Origin: Sphingobacterium sp. UBA4616
GTDB lineage: Bacteria > Bacteroidota > Bacteroidia > Sphingobacteriales > Sphingobacteriaceae
Direction of reading: 5' to 3'
NCBI GenBank assembly: GCA_002386525.1
Contig: DGIS01000025.1
Span: 360,086-424,085, forward strand
Length of the DNA: 64,000 nt
The notes below the pieces were generated by a model. It was not told the DNA's origin and ran no database searches. It worked only from the letters and a program-made list of their open reading frames with translations. Positions 45,033 to 56,021 of this stretch are shown in pieces. The position numbers and the translations under genes are program-made. Positions within the stretch are counted from its first letter, which is position 1. Every line of letters begins with the position of its first letter.

Positions 45033-45110
45033 GGCTTTGGGGGTATTCTGTATAGAATTGAGATAGTCCCTTTGAACCTGATTCGGTTTATACCGGCGTA
45101 GGGAAAAGCA
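45033..45110 (+). promoter_or_regulatory. TPP riboswitch (THI element)
   Basis: The thi-box consensus is present: a P1 stem between ggcttt (45034-45039) and aaaagc (45104-45109), the P3 hairpin attct/agaat, the TGAGAT loop (45059-45064), then CCCTTTGAACCTGAT and a P4/P5 hairpin cggtttataccg followed by GCGTAGGGAA. It binds thiamine pyrophosphate and lies 92 bases before thiM. I see no strong terminator between it and thiM, so control of translation initiation is more likely. Confidence 0.95.
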
Positions 45111-45202
45111 ACAATCCACTGTACAGCATATCTTTATACTGCACAGCCCATCGCTCTTCCTTCCCTCAAAGCCACACGAATATAGCTTAACATGCAAAAA
45201 GA

Positions 45203-46006
45203 ATGGAAGATTCTATTATCAATTTATTGGAGCAGGTGAGGATTGAAAAACCGCTCGTGCATAACATCACAAACCTCGTTGTGATGAATACTACGGCCAA
45301 CGCACTTTTGGCCTTAGGAGCATCCCCTGTAATGGTACACAGCCCATTGGAAGTACGCGAAGTTGTGGACATTGCACAAGCGCTCGTCATTAATATCGGT
45401 ACTTTAAGTGAACATACAGCCGAAGCGATGCTGGTCGCTACGGAACACGCCAATACCATCGGACGACCGTGGGTATTGGACCCTGTTGGTGCCGGGATAT
45501 CAGCATTTCGCAATGACCTACTTTCCAACCTACTAGCGCTAAAACCAACAGTAATCCGTGGCAATGCATCGGAAATCATAACGCTGTACAATTCCAACCA
45601 ACCGAATACAAAGGGAGTTGACAGCACCGCGGATAGTAAAGATGCGCTCAGGTTTGGAAAGCTATTGCAACAACATACTGGCTCCATCATCTGTATTTCT
45701 GGAAATGTAGACTATATTCTTTCGGAAAAACACACGGTTGAAGTGTATAACGGCCACCCCTTAATGACGCAAGTGACAGGACTTGGCTGTAGTGCTACTG
45801 CACTCATTGGTGCATTCCTGGCTGTTACGGATGGCCACTTTGAAGCTGCTGTCGCAGGGGTCTCCCTCTTAAGCCTGGCCGGAGAGCTCGCAGCCAAATC
45901 AGCCAGCGGCCCGGGCACACTGCAATTGAATCTTTATGATGAACTCTATCGGCTTAATGCAGAACGTCTGCAATCAAGTCTCAAGATCAAACACTATGCA
46001 CATTAA
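45203..46006 (+). CDS. thiM: Hydroxyethylthiazole kinase
   Basis: ThiM phosphorylates 4-methyl-5-(2-hydroxyethyl)thiazole recovered from the medium or from thiamine breakdown. In 267 residues the family marks are VHNITNLVVMNTTANALLA at 20-38, GASPVMVHS, LDPVGAG near 95 and the anion-hole VTGLGCSATALIGAFL with the catalytic Cys. It is the first gene after the TPP riboswitch. The thiE gene overlaps its end by 11 bases. Confidence 0.95.
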   Translation: MEDSIINLLEQVRIEKPLVHNITNLVVMNTTANALLALGASPVMVHSPLEVREVVDIAQALVINIGTLSEHTAEAMLVATEHANTIGRPWVLDPVGAGISAFRNDLLSNLLALKPTVIRGNASEIITLYNSNQPNTKGVDSTADSKDALRFGKLLQQHTGSIICISGNVDYILSEKHTVEVYNGHPLMTQVTGLGCSATALIGAFLAVTDGHFEAAVAGVSLLSLAGELAAKSASGPGTLQLNLYDELYRLNAERLQSSLKIKHYAH

Positions 46007-46628
46007 TCCGCTTTTCCCATATCCTTTATATTTAGTCATCTCCGAGCGGGATTGTTATCCCAAAAATTGGCTTCAGGTCGCCGAAGAGGCTATTATTGGT
46101 GGTGTTGATCTGATTCAATTGCGAGAGAAAACGGATAATCCCGCTACCTTTTTAGCAAAGGCCATGCGCTTGAAAAAGATTACCGATCACTATGGTATTC
46201 CTTTGGTAATTAATGATGCCGCAGCAATTGCCCAACAGATCGGGGCCTGGGGAGTGCATGTGGGTCAAAACGATCTCAAACCAGTCGCCATTCGAGAAAA
46301 ATATGGAGACAGATTAACTATTGGATGGTCCATAGAAGCTGTGCAACAGCTGGAGAGCCAACAGATGCTAGTCGTCGACCATCTTGGTGTAAGTCCCATC
46401 TTTTCAACACCTACCAAAAGAGATACTGTTACCGAATGGGGAATTACGGGTTTAAAGCACCTTCGGAATAGGACCGAAAAGCCATTGATCGCGATCGGAA
46501 GCATGAATTTCCACACCACACAACAAGCTTGGAAAGCGGGCGCAGATTCCATCGCAGTTGTTTCGGCCATCTGTCAAAGTGCCGATCCCAGACAAGCCAG
46601 TGCACAATTAAAAGCCTTACTAAAATGA
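45996..46628 (+). CDS. thiE: Thiamine-phosphate synthase
   Basis: ThiE joins the pyrimidine and thiazole moieties to thiamine phosphate. With the start at 45996 (MHINPLFPYPLYLVISERD) the protein has 210 residues, the family length; the longer frame from 45936 lies inside thiM. Signatures: LIQLREK near 37, VINDAAAIA near 70, HVGQNDL near 88 and GVSPIFSTPTK near 130. It overlaps thiM by 11 bases and thiD by four. Confidence 0.95.
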   Translation: MHINPLFPYPLYLVISERDCYPKNWLQVAEEAIIGGVDLIQLREKTDNPATFLAKAMRLKKITDHYGIPLVINDAAAIAQQIGAWGVHVGQNDLKPVAIREKYGDRLTIGWSIEAVQQLESQQMLVVDHLGVSPIFSTPTKRDTVTEWGITGLKHLRNRTEKPLIAIGSMNFHTTQQAWKAGADSIAVVSAICQSADPRQASAQLKALLK

Positions 46629-47464
46629 CAAAAAACAAAAAATATAGGGTTCCTACTATACTCAGCATCGCAGGATTCGACGGAAGCGGCGGAGCCGGCA
46701 TACAGGCAGATACCAAAACGATATCGGCATTGGGCTGCTATGCGATGAATGTTTTAACCGCCCTCCCCGTTCAGAATACGCAAGGTGTGAGACGTATTTA
46801 TGAGATACCTACCTCGGCTGTACAAGATCAGCTGGATGCAATCTTTGAGGATATTTATCCAGATGCAATCAAAATAGGCATGGTGCACAATATTGAGCTT
46901 GTAGAGCTCATCAGTAACTATTTATCAACGTATAAGGGACCAATCGTATTTGATCCGGTCATGGTATCGACGAGTGGACACAAACTTATTCATGAAGACA
47001 CCATCCAGGCCTGCGTAACACGTCTTTTCCCCTTAGCAACACTGATTACACCAAATTTAGATGAGACGAGTGTCTTAGTGGATGAACCTATTCATACTGT
47101 TCAAAAGATGGAAAAAGCTGGAAATAGTTTACTGGCTGCGGGTTGTCAATCTGTTCTGATTAAAGGTGGACATCTACAGAGTGAAGAGTTAACATCCCTC
47201 TTATTTCAACAGCAAAAGCCTCCAATTGAATTCAAGTCACAAAAAATTAACAGCAAAAATACACACGGTTCCGGCTGCTCGCTCTCTTCAGCAATTGCGA
47301 GCCAATTGGCACAAGGCGTTGCTCTCGATCGCGCAGTAGACATCGCATTATCCTATATACACGCGGCGATTTTGGGAAGTAAAAATCTTCGCATTGGCAA
47401 AGGAAATGGGCCATTAAATCACTTCCATAACCCCCTTAAACTTATGCAATATGAACTGGACTGA
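46625..47464 (+). CDS. thiD: Hydroxymethylpyrimidine (phosphate) kinase
   Basis: ThiD phosphorylates 4-amino-5-hydroxymethyl-2-methylpyrimidine twice to the pyrophosphate used by ThiE. The start at 46625 gives 279 residues with LSIAGFDGSGGAGIQADTK at 13-31 and the ATP-site GSGCSLSSAIA near 216. The ATG overlaps the thiE stop as ATGA, so translation is coupled. The longer frame from 46529 lies within thiE and is rejected. Confidence 0.95.
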   Translation: MTKNKKYRVPTILSIAGFDGSGGAGIQADTKTISALGCYAMNVLTALPVQNTQGVRRIYEIPTSAVQDQLDAIFEDIYPDAIKIGMVHNIELVELISNYLSTYKGPIVFDPVMVSTSGHKLIHEDTIQACVTRLFPLATLITPNLDETSVLVDEPIHTVQKMEKAGNSLLAAGCQSVLIKGGHLQSEELTSLLFQQQKPPIEFKSQKINSKNTHGSGCSLSSAIASQLAQGVALDRAVDIALSYIHAAILGSKNLRIGKGNGPLNHFHNPLKLMQYELD

Positions 47465-48107
47465 TCATGCCTGGGATGCTATAACACCAATTTATTCGGA
47501 TATACTTGCTATGCCATTTATCGTTGAGCTTAGTGATGGAAGTCTTCCCTTGGATAAATTTCAATTTTACATGCGGCAAGATGCATTCTATTTGGAAGAA
47601 TTTGGTCGTGTCCTTGCTTTTATAGGTGCAAAGAGCGCTGACAACCAACAAGCATTGGACTATTTCGAGTTTGGGCGCAATGCACTTCTTGTTGAAAGAG
47701 CACTGCATGAAAATTACTTTCGAGAATTTGGTTTAACATCTGGAGACAACAGTAGCAAAATTGAGCCAACCTGCCATCATTATATCCATTTTCTCAAAAG
47801 CGTAGCTGCATTCGAGAGTATTGAAGTCGCCATGGCTGCAACACTCCCATGTTTCTGGATCTATAAAGCAGTAGGTGATCACATTGTGTCGACCGCAAAT
47901 ACGCTTGATAACCCTTACTCCAAATGGATTGAAACCTATAGCGGTGACGATTTTGCACAGGGAGTTATCAAAGCCAAAAATTATGTTGATAAAATTGCTG
48001 CAGAAACTACTGCAACAAAACGGGAGAAGATGCGACAAGTATTTATAACAGCTTCCCAATTAGAGTATCAATTCTGGTTAGCTGCGTATATAGGGCGCAT
48101 ATGGTAA
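47451..48107 (+). CDS. tenA: TenA family aminopyrimidine aminohydrolase (thiaminase II)
   Basis: TenA hydrolyses formylaminopyrimidine-type breakdown products to the pyrimidine alcohol that ThiD uses. The 218-residue helical protein shows the active-site pieces FYMRQDAFYLEEFGRVLA near 30-47 and the catalytic Cys in AATLPCFWIY near 135. It overlaps thiD by 14 bases. With thiM, thiE and thiD it makes a complete salvage set; no thiC, thiG or thiH is present here. Confidence 0.94.
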   Translation: MNWTDHAWDAITPIYSDILAMPFIVELSDGSLPLDKFQFYMRQDAFYLEEFGRVLAFIGAKSADNQQALDYFEFGRNALLVERALHENYFREFGLTSGDNSSKIEPTCHHYIHFLKSVAAFESIEVAMAATLPCFWIYKAVGDHIVSTANTLDNPYSKWIETYSGDDFAQGVIKAKNYVDKIAAETTATKREKMRQVFITASQLEYQFWLAAYIGRIW

Positions 48108-48346
48108 AACTAGACTGTCCGATACCGAACAGTCTATGTTCAAAAATGAGCACTAAGGAAATCCGAAACACATAAAAATACAACTATGAATCAACACCTT
48201 AGGTATATCAATAATTTTGGCACTACTATTATACTATATGTTCAACAAAACAATCAGGTGCATGTTTATGTGAATTGGAAATGATAAATGGGAAAATAAA
48301 ATGAAACTTTTATCTACAATAATTTTAAACTAATAACAAAAAGATA

Positions 48347-49090
48347 ATGAAAAGAATCTTAACCATTGCCTTTATTTCATTTTTATATGTAGCGCAGGCA
48401 CAAGAACGGGAAACACGTAAGATCGCTGCTCCAGATGGCATTTCATCGGCAACCTCGCTTCGTGTGGATTACATCCATTCTAATCGCAATGAGGTTGTTG
48501 TTGAAGCGGATAACCCCGAGCATTTATCCCTTATCGAAACGACTGTAAAAAATGGTACCCTCTATGTACAGTATAAAAGAAACAGTTCAATCAGAAATGC
48601 AAGAAACAATCGTGTAATTGTTTATTCGAGCAAGATACCGTCACGTTTCTCGGCATCTTCAAGCAGCTCGATTTATACCGATGAGATCATTAAGAGCAAC
48701 AAAATTACTGTAGACGTGTCGTCTTCAGCCAGCGTATCTCTGAAGAAAATAGTAGCGGATGACATTAGTCTTGCAACAAGTTCTTCGAGTAAATTAACAA
48801 CCGAAGTAAGCAGTAAAAATTTGCAAGTTTCGGCAAGTAGTTCGTCCAGGCAGAATATTTCAGGGAATGCTTCAAATTTAAATTTGAACACCAACTCATC
48901 CGCATCGGTTGATATGAGTCGTTTTACAACGACAAATGCTCAAATACAAGCAAATTCATCTGCAAATGTAACGCTAAGTGTGAAAGAAAACTTACAAGGA
49001 AAAGTTTCCACATCTGCAAAAATTGTATTAAAAAATCAACCAAAAAATGTCCAGGTTGACAAATCGACCAGCGGCAGAGTAGTCATGTAA
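48347..49090 (+). CDS. Head-GIN-domain (DUF2807) secreted protein
   Basis: This 247-residue secreted protein has a signal peptide (MKRILTIAFISFLYVAQA) and a repetitive, Ser-rich beta-strand pattern (SSSSSIYTDEI, SSSASVSLKK, TSSSSKLTTEV, SASSSSRQNI, NSSASVDMS) typical of DUF2807 putative auto-transporter adhesins, which fold as beta-solenoids. The function is unknown; surface or periplasmic location is likely. It is a single gene; a -7 box TAATTTTG lies 128 bases upstream (48212-48219). Confidence 0.88.
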   Translation: MKRILTIAFISFLYVAQAQERETRKIAAPDGISSATSLRVDYIHSNRNEVVVEADNPEHLSLIETTVKNGTLYVQYKRNSSIRNARNNRVIVYSSKIPSRFSASSSSSIYTDEIIKSNKITVDVSSSASVSLKKIVADDISLATSSSSKLTTEVSSKNLQVSASSSSRQNISGNASNLNLNTNSSASVDMSRFTTTNAQIQANSSANVTLSVKENLQGKVSTSAKIVLKNQPKNVQVDKSTSGRVVM

Positions 49091-49142
49091 TTTTTAGTGT
49101 GGTCTTGAAAAAGACTGTTTATTTATGTTTAATGTTTAGTTA

Positions 49143-49178
49143 GCAAAAAAGGTGGTACTTCCCCAGTATCACCTTTGC
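49143..49178 (+). terminator. Hairpin after the head-GIN gene
   Basis: gcaaa and aaggtggtac pair with gtatcacctttgc with one mismatch, 52 bases after the stop. Confidence 0.6.
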
Positions 49179-49364
49179 TTTACCTGCCCTTAGACCGCTT
49201 ATTCTTACTCCTCCTTCAATGCCTTGTCAATAATAGCGTTAACATGCACATCCGTGAAATTAACTGATCAATAACCACTAATCTCGCGTTACACAACTTA
49301 AGTTGGGATTAGTTTCACGACATTTTTGTATATTGATACCATAAGTTGACGATTTAATAGGGCT

Positions 49365-49949
49365 ATGAATAATTTTTTAGGGACTTGTATAAAACAATTT
49401 CAATATTATAAATCATTGGGTGATAAAACATTTGAACAGTTGAGCACGGAACAATTATTTTGGCATCCAAACGATTCGAGCAACAGCATCGCATTAATTG
49501 TAAAACATTTAGGCGGCAATATGCTTTCCCGTTGGACTGATTTTCTAACCACCGACGGAGAAAAAGATGATAGAAACCGGGACCGAGAATTTGAAAACAC
49601 CTGGACAGACCGTGATGAACTGATATCGTATTGGAATACTGGGTGGACTTGTCTATTCGAAGCCATCGGATCGCTCGATGAAAATGATTTCGATAAAATT
49701 ATTTATATCCGTCATCAAGGACACACCGTTATGGAGGCTATCTTACGGCAGCTAGCACATTACCCCTACCATATTGGACAGATTCTTTATATTGGAAAAA
49801 TATGTTTGGGTGATACATGGTCATCCTTATCGATACCTAAAGGGCACTCCCTTTCCTATAATGAGGAGAAATTCAGACAGAAAAAGCAACAACAGCATTT
49901 CACCTCCGAATTTCTAACGAATGATCAGGAGAATACGCCTGAACATTAA
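49365..49949 (+). CDS. DinB-like protein, DUF1572 family
   Basis: A 194-residue four-helix-bundle protein of the DinB/YfiT superfamily. Conserved His residues that may bind metal appear in ALIVKHLGGNM near 48 and AHYPYHIGQI near 134-143. Members act in stress response or as thiol transferases (bacillithiol or mycothiol types), but the substrate is not known here. No neighbour clarifies the function. A strong hairpin terminator follows directly. Confidence 0.85.
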   Translation: MNNFLGTCIKQFQYYKSLGDKTFEQLSTEQLFWHPNDSSNSIALIVKHLGGNMLSRWTDFLTTDGEKDDRNRDREFENTWTDRDELISYWNTGWTCLFEAIGSLDENDFDKIIYIRHQGHTVMEAILRQLAHYPYHIGQILYIGKICLGDTWSSLSIPKGHSLSYNEEKFRQKKQQQHFTSEFLTNDQENTPEH

Positions 49950-49952
49950 AAT

Positions 49953-49993
49953 ACAATCAGGGCTGGCACTACAAATGTACCAGCCCTGATTGT
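49953..49993. terminator. Terminator between the DinB-like gene and katG
   Basis: Arms acaatcagggctgg and ccagccctgattgt are fully complementary over 14 bases around a 13-base loop, between convergent genes. Confidence 0.8.
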
Positions 49994-50044
49994 AAACTAA
50001 CCCTAATCTTAAAATACGATGATCGAATTAATTGTCCAGTCGTA

Positions 50045-52435
<2,391 letters not shown>

Positions 52436-52549
52436 CTATAGACAAAATTTATATTATATAAAATACACTATCTAAATGAATGATAATACCTTTTCGACAT
52501 TTTAAGCGTCGTATAACGGAAAGTGGTATGATAGACATACGTAGAAATA

Positions 52550-52586
52550 AAAAAGGACAGCTAATTTCTATATGCTGCCCTTTTTC
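52550..52586 (-). terminator. Terminator of the Hsp20 gene
   Basis: On the minus strand, aaaagggcagc pairs with gctgtccttttt with one mismatch and ends in T residues, 40 bases beyond the stop. Confidence 0.7.
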
Positions 52587-52626
52587 AAAATCAGCTCAAA
52601 TACTGATTTACGTTTACTATTTGTTG

Positions 52627-53082
52627 CTAATCAATAACAACCTCTTGTGGCCTCGCTACCTTTTCGAGATCTTTTGGGAGAATGACCGTCAACACCCCAT
52701 CCTCAAAACTGGCATGTACATTATCGGTAAGCACGTGTTCATTTAATTGGAATTCACGCTCAAATGCTAATCCATCGTTCTCTTTATAAATATAATCTAT
52801 GGCATTGTCTTGTCTATTTGCAGTACATGAAATTTTAAGTATCCCTTCTTGGATGCTGACTTGGAACTGTTCTTTCTTGCGGCCAGCAGCAAAAAGCTGT
52901 ACTTCAAAGAATTCTTGATTCTCGACAATATTTACAGGAAAAAATTGCTGTCTCATTCCGCTTTGCATGGGTTCGCCTTCAAAAAAATGCTGCTGAAATT
53001 TTTCAAAACGGTCCTTGAAATGCTTTCCGCAAAATTTATTATGATTTGAATATCCACTGTTGTAATTATCTCTTTTAAACAT
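52627..53082 (-). CDS. Small heat-shock protein, Hsp20 family
   Basis: A 151-residue alpha-crystallin-type chaperone that holds unfolding proteins without ATP. The N-terminal region is rich in Asn, His and Phe (residues 1-45), then the alpha-crystallin domain follows from about 48 (VNIVENQEFFEVQLFAAG) to the GVLTVILPK motif near 132. The usual short I-x-I tail is represented by VVID. It lies on the same strand as the small membrane protein gene upstream (81-base gap). Confidence 0.9.
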   Translation of the reverse strand: MFKRDNYNSGYSNHNKFCGKHFKDRFEKFQQHFFEGEPMQSGMRQQFFPVNIVENQEFFEVQLFAAGRKKEQFQVSIQEGILKISCTANRQDNAIDYIYKENDGLAFEREFQLNEHVLTDNVHASFEDGVLTVILPKDLEKVARPQEVVID

Positions 53083-53163
53083 GACTTTAATTTTTAATGT
53101 TGAATACTAAGTGTAAATTGATGATCGCAGGATTGTTTCCACAATCGCGATTTTTTGTAGCTA

Positions 53164-53457
53164 TTAATAAACGGGAACTATTGTCGCTCTCTTCGAACGG
53201 CTTTGTGCATTTAATGGCACGATCGCTACGACTGTATCATAGTGACGCTGAACATTCGGGTGTACTGGGGCCGTGTCCATTTGGAAAGCCCGCCGATCTC
53301 TTCTGCGCATTCTTGCTGCGGCAAAGCTTCCTATACCAAACAACACTGTTCCAAACAACAAGAGTTTAAAGATCGTCCCAATAATTAGCGTTGCTAATCC
53401 TGCAATTGCCGTAAGCACGATCAGGCGCGGCAATATAAATCGAAGTTTATTTTTCAT
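53164..53457 (-). CDS. Small basic membrane protein of unknown function
   Basis: I do not recognise this 97-residue protein. Two hydrophobic stretches (about 8-26 and 28-48) form membrane helices, followed by a basic RMRRRDRR patch and a soluble tail. It lies between the Hsp20 gene and the sigma-factor pair on the same strand, with gaps of 81 and 223 bases, so it may belong to the same stress-related region. Confidence 0.6.
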   Translation of the reverse strand: MKNKLRFILPRLIVLTAIAGLATLIIGTIFKLLLFGTVLFGIGSFAAARMRRRDRRAFQMDTAPVHPNVQRHYDTVVAIVPLNAQSRSKRATIVPVY

Positions 53458-53614
53458 TTGAATACATCTTTTTTAAGGTTTCCGTCAGCACATACCTTCA
53501 TCTGTCTGAAATTGTACTTCTTCTTGACCTTCATATTTGTAATTAATTTAGTGTCGCCAACATCCATTCTGACAGATCATCGCGTTCTGTCATTTCTTTC
53601 GGTATATCGACATA

Positions 53615-53646
53615 AAAAAGGCGCCTTTATAAAAGAAGACGCCCAA
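53615..53646 (-). terminator. Terminator of the sigma-factor operon
   Basis: On the minus strand, ggcgtctt and aaggcgcc pair (one U-G) and are followed by TTTTTT, 35 bases after the stop of the 112-residue gene. Confidence 0.6.
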
Positions 53647-53680
53647 CAACAGTTTTTACTTTAAAATTTTTATTGTTTTT

Positions 53681-54019
53681 TCAGAATCCGCATCGTCCGC
53701 TGAAACGACGCTTCCATTCCTCACGCAAACGCTCCTTCTCCTCTTCGGAAAGATCCTCTCCGTTTTCCGTTTGAGTTGGAAAAGCCTTTCGAAATCTCCC
53801 GCCTCCCGGTTTACCAAATCCCCTGCCGAACAGGATTCTTGACAAAACAAAGAGTCCTAGTGCCTGCCAATAGGTAATTGCTTTTAAATGGAAAATATCC
53901 ACCATTAACGTATTCCATAAATATTGTAACAACGCCACCAATAAAAAAACACCAACAATAATAGCGACAAACATAAAAGCGAATTTACCCTTCCGCTGTC
54001 TTTTCATTCTTCCATTCAT
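53681..54019 (-). CDS. Small membrane protein downstream of an ECF sigma factor
   Basis: A 112-residue protein: basic N-terminus, membrane helix at about 13-34, a second amphipathic or membrane segment at about 45-62, then a Gly-Arg-rich stretch (RGFGKPGGGRFRKAF) and a charged C-terminal helix with EEEKERLREEWKRR. It starts ten bases after the sigma-factor stop. The position is that of an anti-sigma factor, but it does not resemble the known zinc-binding anti-sigma domain. It may be a membrane partner or a target of the sigma factor. Confidence 0.75.
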   Translation of the reverse strand: MNGRMKRQRKGKFAFMFVAIIVGVFLLVALLQYLWNTLMVDIFHLKAITYWQALGLFVLSRILFGRGFGKPGGGRFRKAFPTQTENGEDLSEEEKERLREEWKRRFSGRCGF

Positions 54020-54029
54020 AGCTTAATCC

Positions 54030-54611
54030 TTAAAATTTTAATTCTTCATATAAACTCCGCAATCGTACTCTTAGATGCTTCACTGCATACCCTTTGCGAC
54101 TGATGATTGTCTTTAAATGCTCATTTTCCATCACGGCAATTTCTTGAAGTGTTTTGTCTTCCAGTTCATTCAACATAAAAACCCGGCGTTGCTTTTCGGG
54201 CAGTTCGTCCAATGCTTTCATCAATTCGTCCCAAAAAATATCCTTAAATAATTTTAGCTCGGGATTGTTGGAGTCGTCAGCCAAAAGAAACTGACGGATG
54301 GGAAATGAACTTTCACTATCATCGTCGCCTGCGATCAGATCATCAAGTGATTCACTTTTCTTTTTTCGATAGCTATCTGTAATTTTATTGCGTGTGACGG
54401 CATAAAGCCAGGCTCCAGCATTCTCCAGTTCATCCATATTCGTTAAACGGCTGAATTGATACCAAACTTCCTGTAAGATATCCTCTGCATCCTCAGTTTT
54501 CTTTACTTTCCCCTTAACAAAACGCAGCAGCTGACTCCCATAAGTCTTAACGGTATCCGTAAATGATCTGGAATTTTTCTCTGCCATATGATTTTGGTAT
54601 GCAATGTCCAT
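54030..54611 (-). CDS. ECF-type sigma-70 family sigma factor
   Basis: A 193-residue extracytoplasmic-function sigma factor. Region 2 lies at about 22-95 (DAEDILQEVWYQF, GAWLYAVTRNKITDSYRKKK) and region 4 at about 137-188 (LPEKQRRVFMLNELEDKTLQEIA, SRKGYAVKHLRVRL). It directs RNA polymerase to a specific set of promoters after an envelope or other signal. The next gene encodes a small membrane protein rather than a FecR-type or zinc anti-sigma protein, so the regulatory mode is unclear. Confidence 0.92.
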   Translation of the reverse strand: MDIAYQNHMAEKNSRSFTDTVKTYGSQLLRFVKGKVKKTEDAEDILQEVWYQFSRLTNMDELENAGAWLYAVTRNKITDSYRKKKSESLDDLIAGDDDSESSFPIRQFLLADDSNNPELKLFKDIFWDELMKALDELPEKQRRVFMLNELEDKTLQEIAVMENEHLKTIISRKGYAVKHLRVRLRSLYEELKF

Positions 54612-54867
54612 AGCAGCCTAGACGAACCAGCAAAACTTTTACTTTAAATTATTTACAGCAATCTCTTCTCACTCACTCCGCATCATGAACAACATGTCAG
54701 GTTTCTTTTCTTCTTGTTTCGTGTACGCTTTGTACATTCTAAATTAAGTAAAATCTAAAAAATATGCTCAAACAACAAAATTAATAGTGCTTTTTTTTTG
54801 TCCCTATTTTAGGCAATAACAGTAATGTTCTTGAAAGCTACAACGATTACTGACCTTGTAAATACCA

Positions 54868-54875
54868 TAAATTTG
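54868..54875 (+). promoter_or_regulatory. -7 box TAAATTTG of the hydrolase gene
   Basis: An exact TAnnTTTG match 31 bases before the ATG at 54907. Confidence 0.5.
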
Positions 54876-54906
54876 TCTTAGTTTACTATAAATAACAAAA
54901 CGCACC

Positions 54907-55848
54907 ATGAATAGGGTATCGTCAAATTTTTATGCCGTTAATACGGCAGAAAATAAGTATAAAATTTCTTATAACATCTATGAGCCTACAGATCATCCTG
55001 TATTGGCCACGATCCTCATCATCCATGGTATGCAAGAGCACAGTGGTCGATATCAGGAACTGGCCAGTTATTTGACAGCACAGCAATTTGCAGTTTTAAC
55101 CTACGACCAATTGGGTCACGGATTAACGGCTTCACAACCCGCTCTTTTGGGCTATTTCCAAAAAGAAAAGGCCAAAGAACAGCTTGTCGATGACGCAATT
55201 GCGATGAGTAGTTTCTTACGGGAAGCCTATCCAAAAACACCGCAATTTATTTTAGGACATTCCATGGGATCCTTTGTTACACGTTGCGTATTACAAAAAA
55301 TTGGGGGCCAATTTAAGGGGGCGATAATTGTGGGTACCGGACAGCGTCAAAAGGGCTCCACCGCTTTTCATCTTTTACTCGCTTTTCTAAATACTGTTGC
55401 ACCCAAAAAAAGAAGTAAATTGATTAATCGTATTTTTGACAAACGCAACAACGCCCGTTTTAAGAACGAACCGAACCAATGTAACAGCAATTGGCTAAGC
55501 GTTAATAAGACAAATCGTATTTCTTTTTTGGAAGATCCACTCTGCGGAGGTCTATTTACCAATAATGGGTTTCATACGGTACTGGATCTTTCACTACAGG
55601 CGACAGCTCCTATTCCTACACAGCTTATCCCAAAAACGCTTCCGATAGCTTTTATCAGTGGACAGGATGATCCAATTGGCGATTTTGGCGCTGGAGTTGA
55701 AAAAAGTGCAGAGCAGCTCCGCAACCAAGGGCAAGCTGATATTACGGTCAAATTATATCCGGGAATGCGACATGAAATTTTAAATGAAGAATGCAAAAAA
55801 GAAGTATTCGAGTTTATCAGCAGCTGGCTCCATAGCCATTTAACTTAG
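54907..55848 (+). CDS. Lysophospholipase / monoacylglycerol-lipase-like hydrolase
   Basis: A 313-residue alpha/beta hydrolase of the Hydrolase_4 (serine aminopeptidase, S33) type. The start of the core is ATILIIHGMQEHSGRY near 36-52, the nucleophile Ser lies in LGHSMGSFV near 118, the acid in SGQDDPIGD near 258 and His in YPGMRHEILNE near 288. This arrangement is that of PldB and monoacylglycerol lipases. No signal peptide is present. The substrate is probably an acylglycerol or lysophospholipid, by family only. Confidence 0.9.
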   Translation: MNRVSSNFYAVNTAENKYKISYNIYEPTDHPVLATILIIHGMQEHSGRYQELASYLTAQQFAVLTYDQLGHGLTASQPALLGYFQKEKAKEQLVDDAIAMSSFLREAYPKTPQFILGHSMGSFVTRCVLQKIGGQFKGAIIVGTGQRQKGSTAFHLLLAFLNTVAPKKRSKLINRIFDKRNNARFKNEPNQCNSNWLSVNKTNRISFLEDPLCGGLFTNNGFHTVLDLSLQATAPIPTQLIPKTLPIAFISGQDDPIGDFGAGVEKSAEQLRNQGQADITVKLYPGMRHEILNEECKKEVFEFISSWLHSHLT

Positions 55849-55962
55849 CTACCGCTCACAAATATTTACCACAACGCTCATCGCACCCCAAAACAGCATA
55901 CAGCACTTCGAGATGTTTTTTCTTTTGCTGTATCTTATGGTGCTATATCGTGTAAGGAATAG

Positions 55963-56003
55963 GCAGCGGAAGTCCTACCCGACAAAGATCGGCCATCCGC
56001 TGC
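55963..56003 (-). terminator. Hairpin after the GH43 gene
   Basis: gcagcgga (55963-55970) pairs with tccgctgc (55996-56003) 19 bases beyond the stop. There is no clear T-run, so it is a weak terminator call. Confidence 0.4.
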
Positions 56004-56021
56004 TACTAGCTATTGAAAATG

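Noticed and set aside
45936-45995. Upstream start for thiE
   Set aside because: Lies within thiM and adds residues not found in ThiE; 45996 matches the family start.
46529-46624. Upstream start for thiD
   Set aside because: Lies within thiE; the ATGA overlap start at 46625 matches the family.
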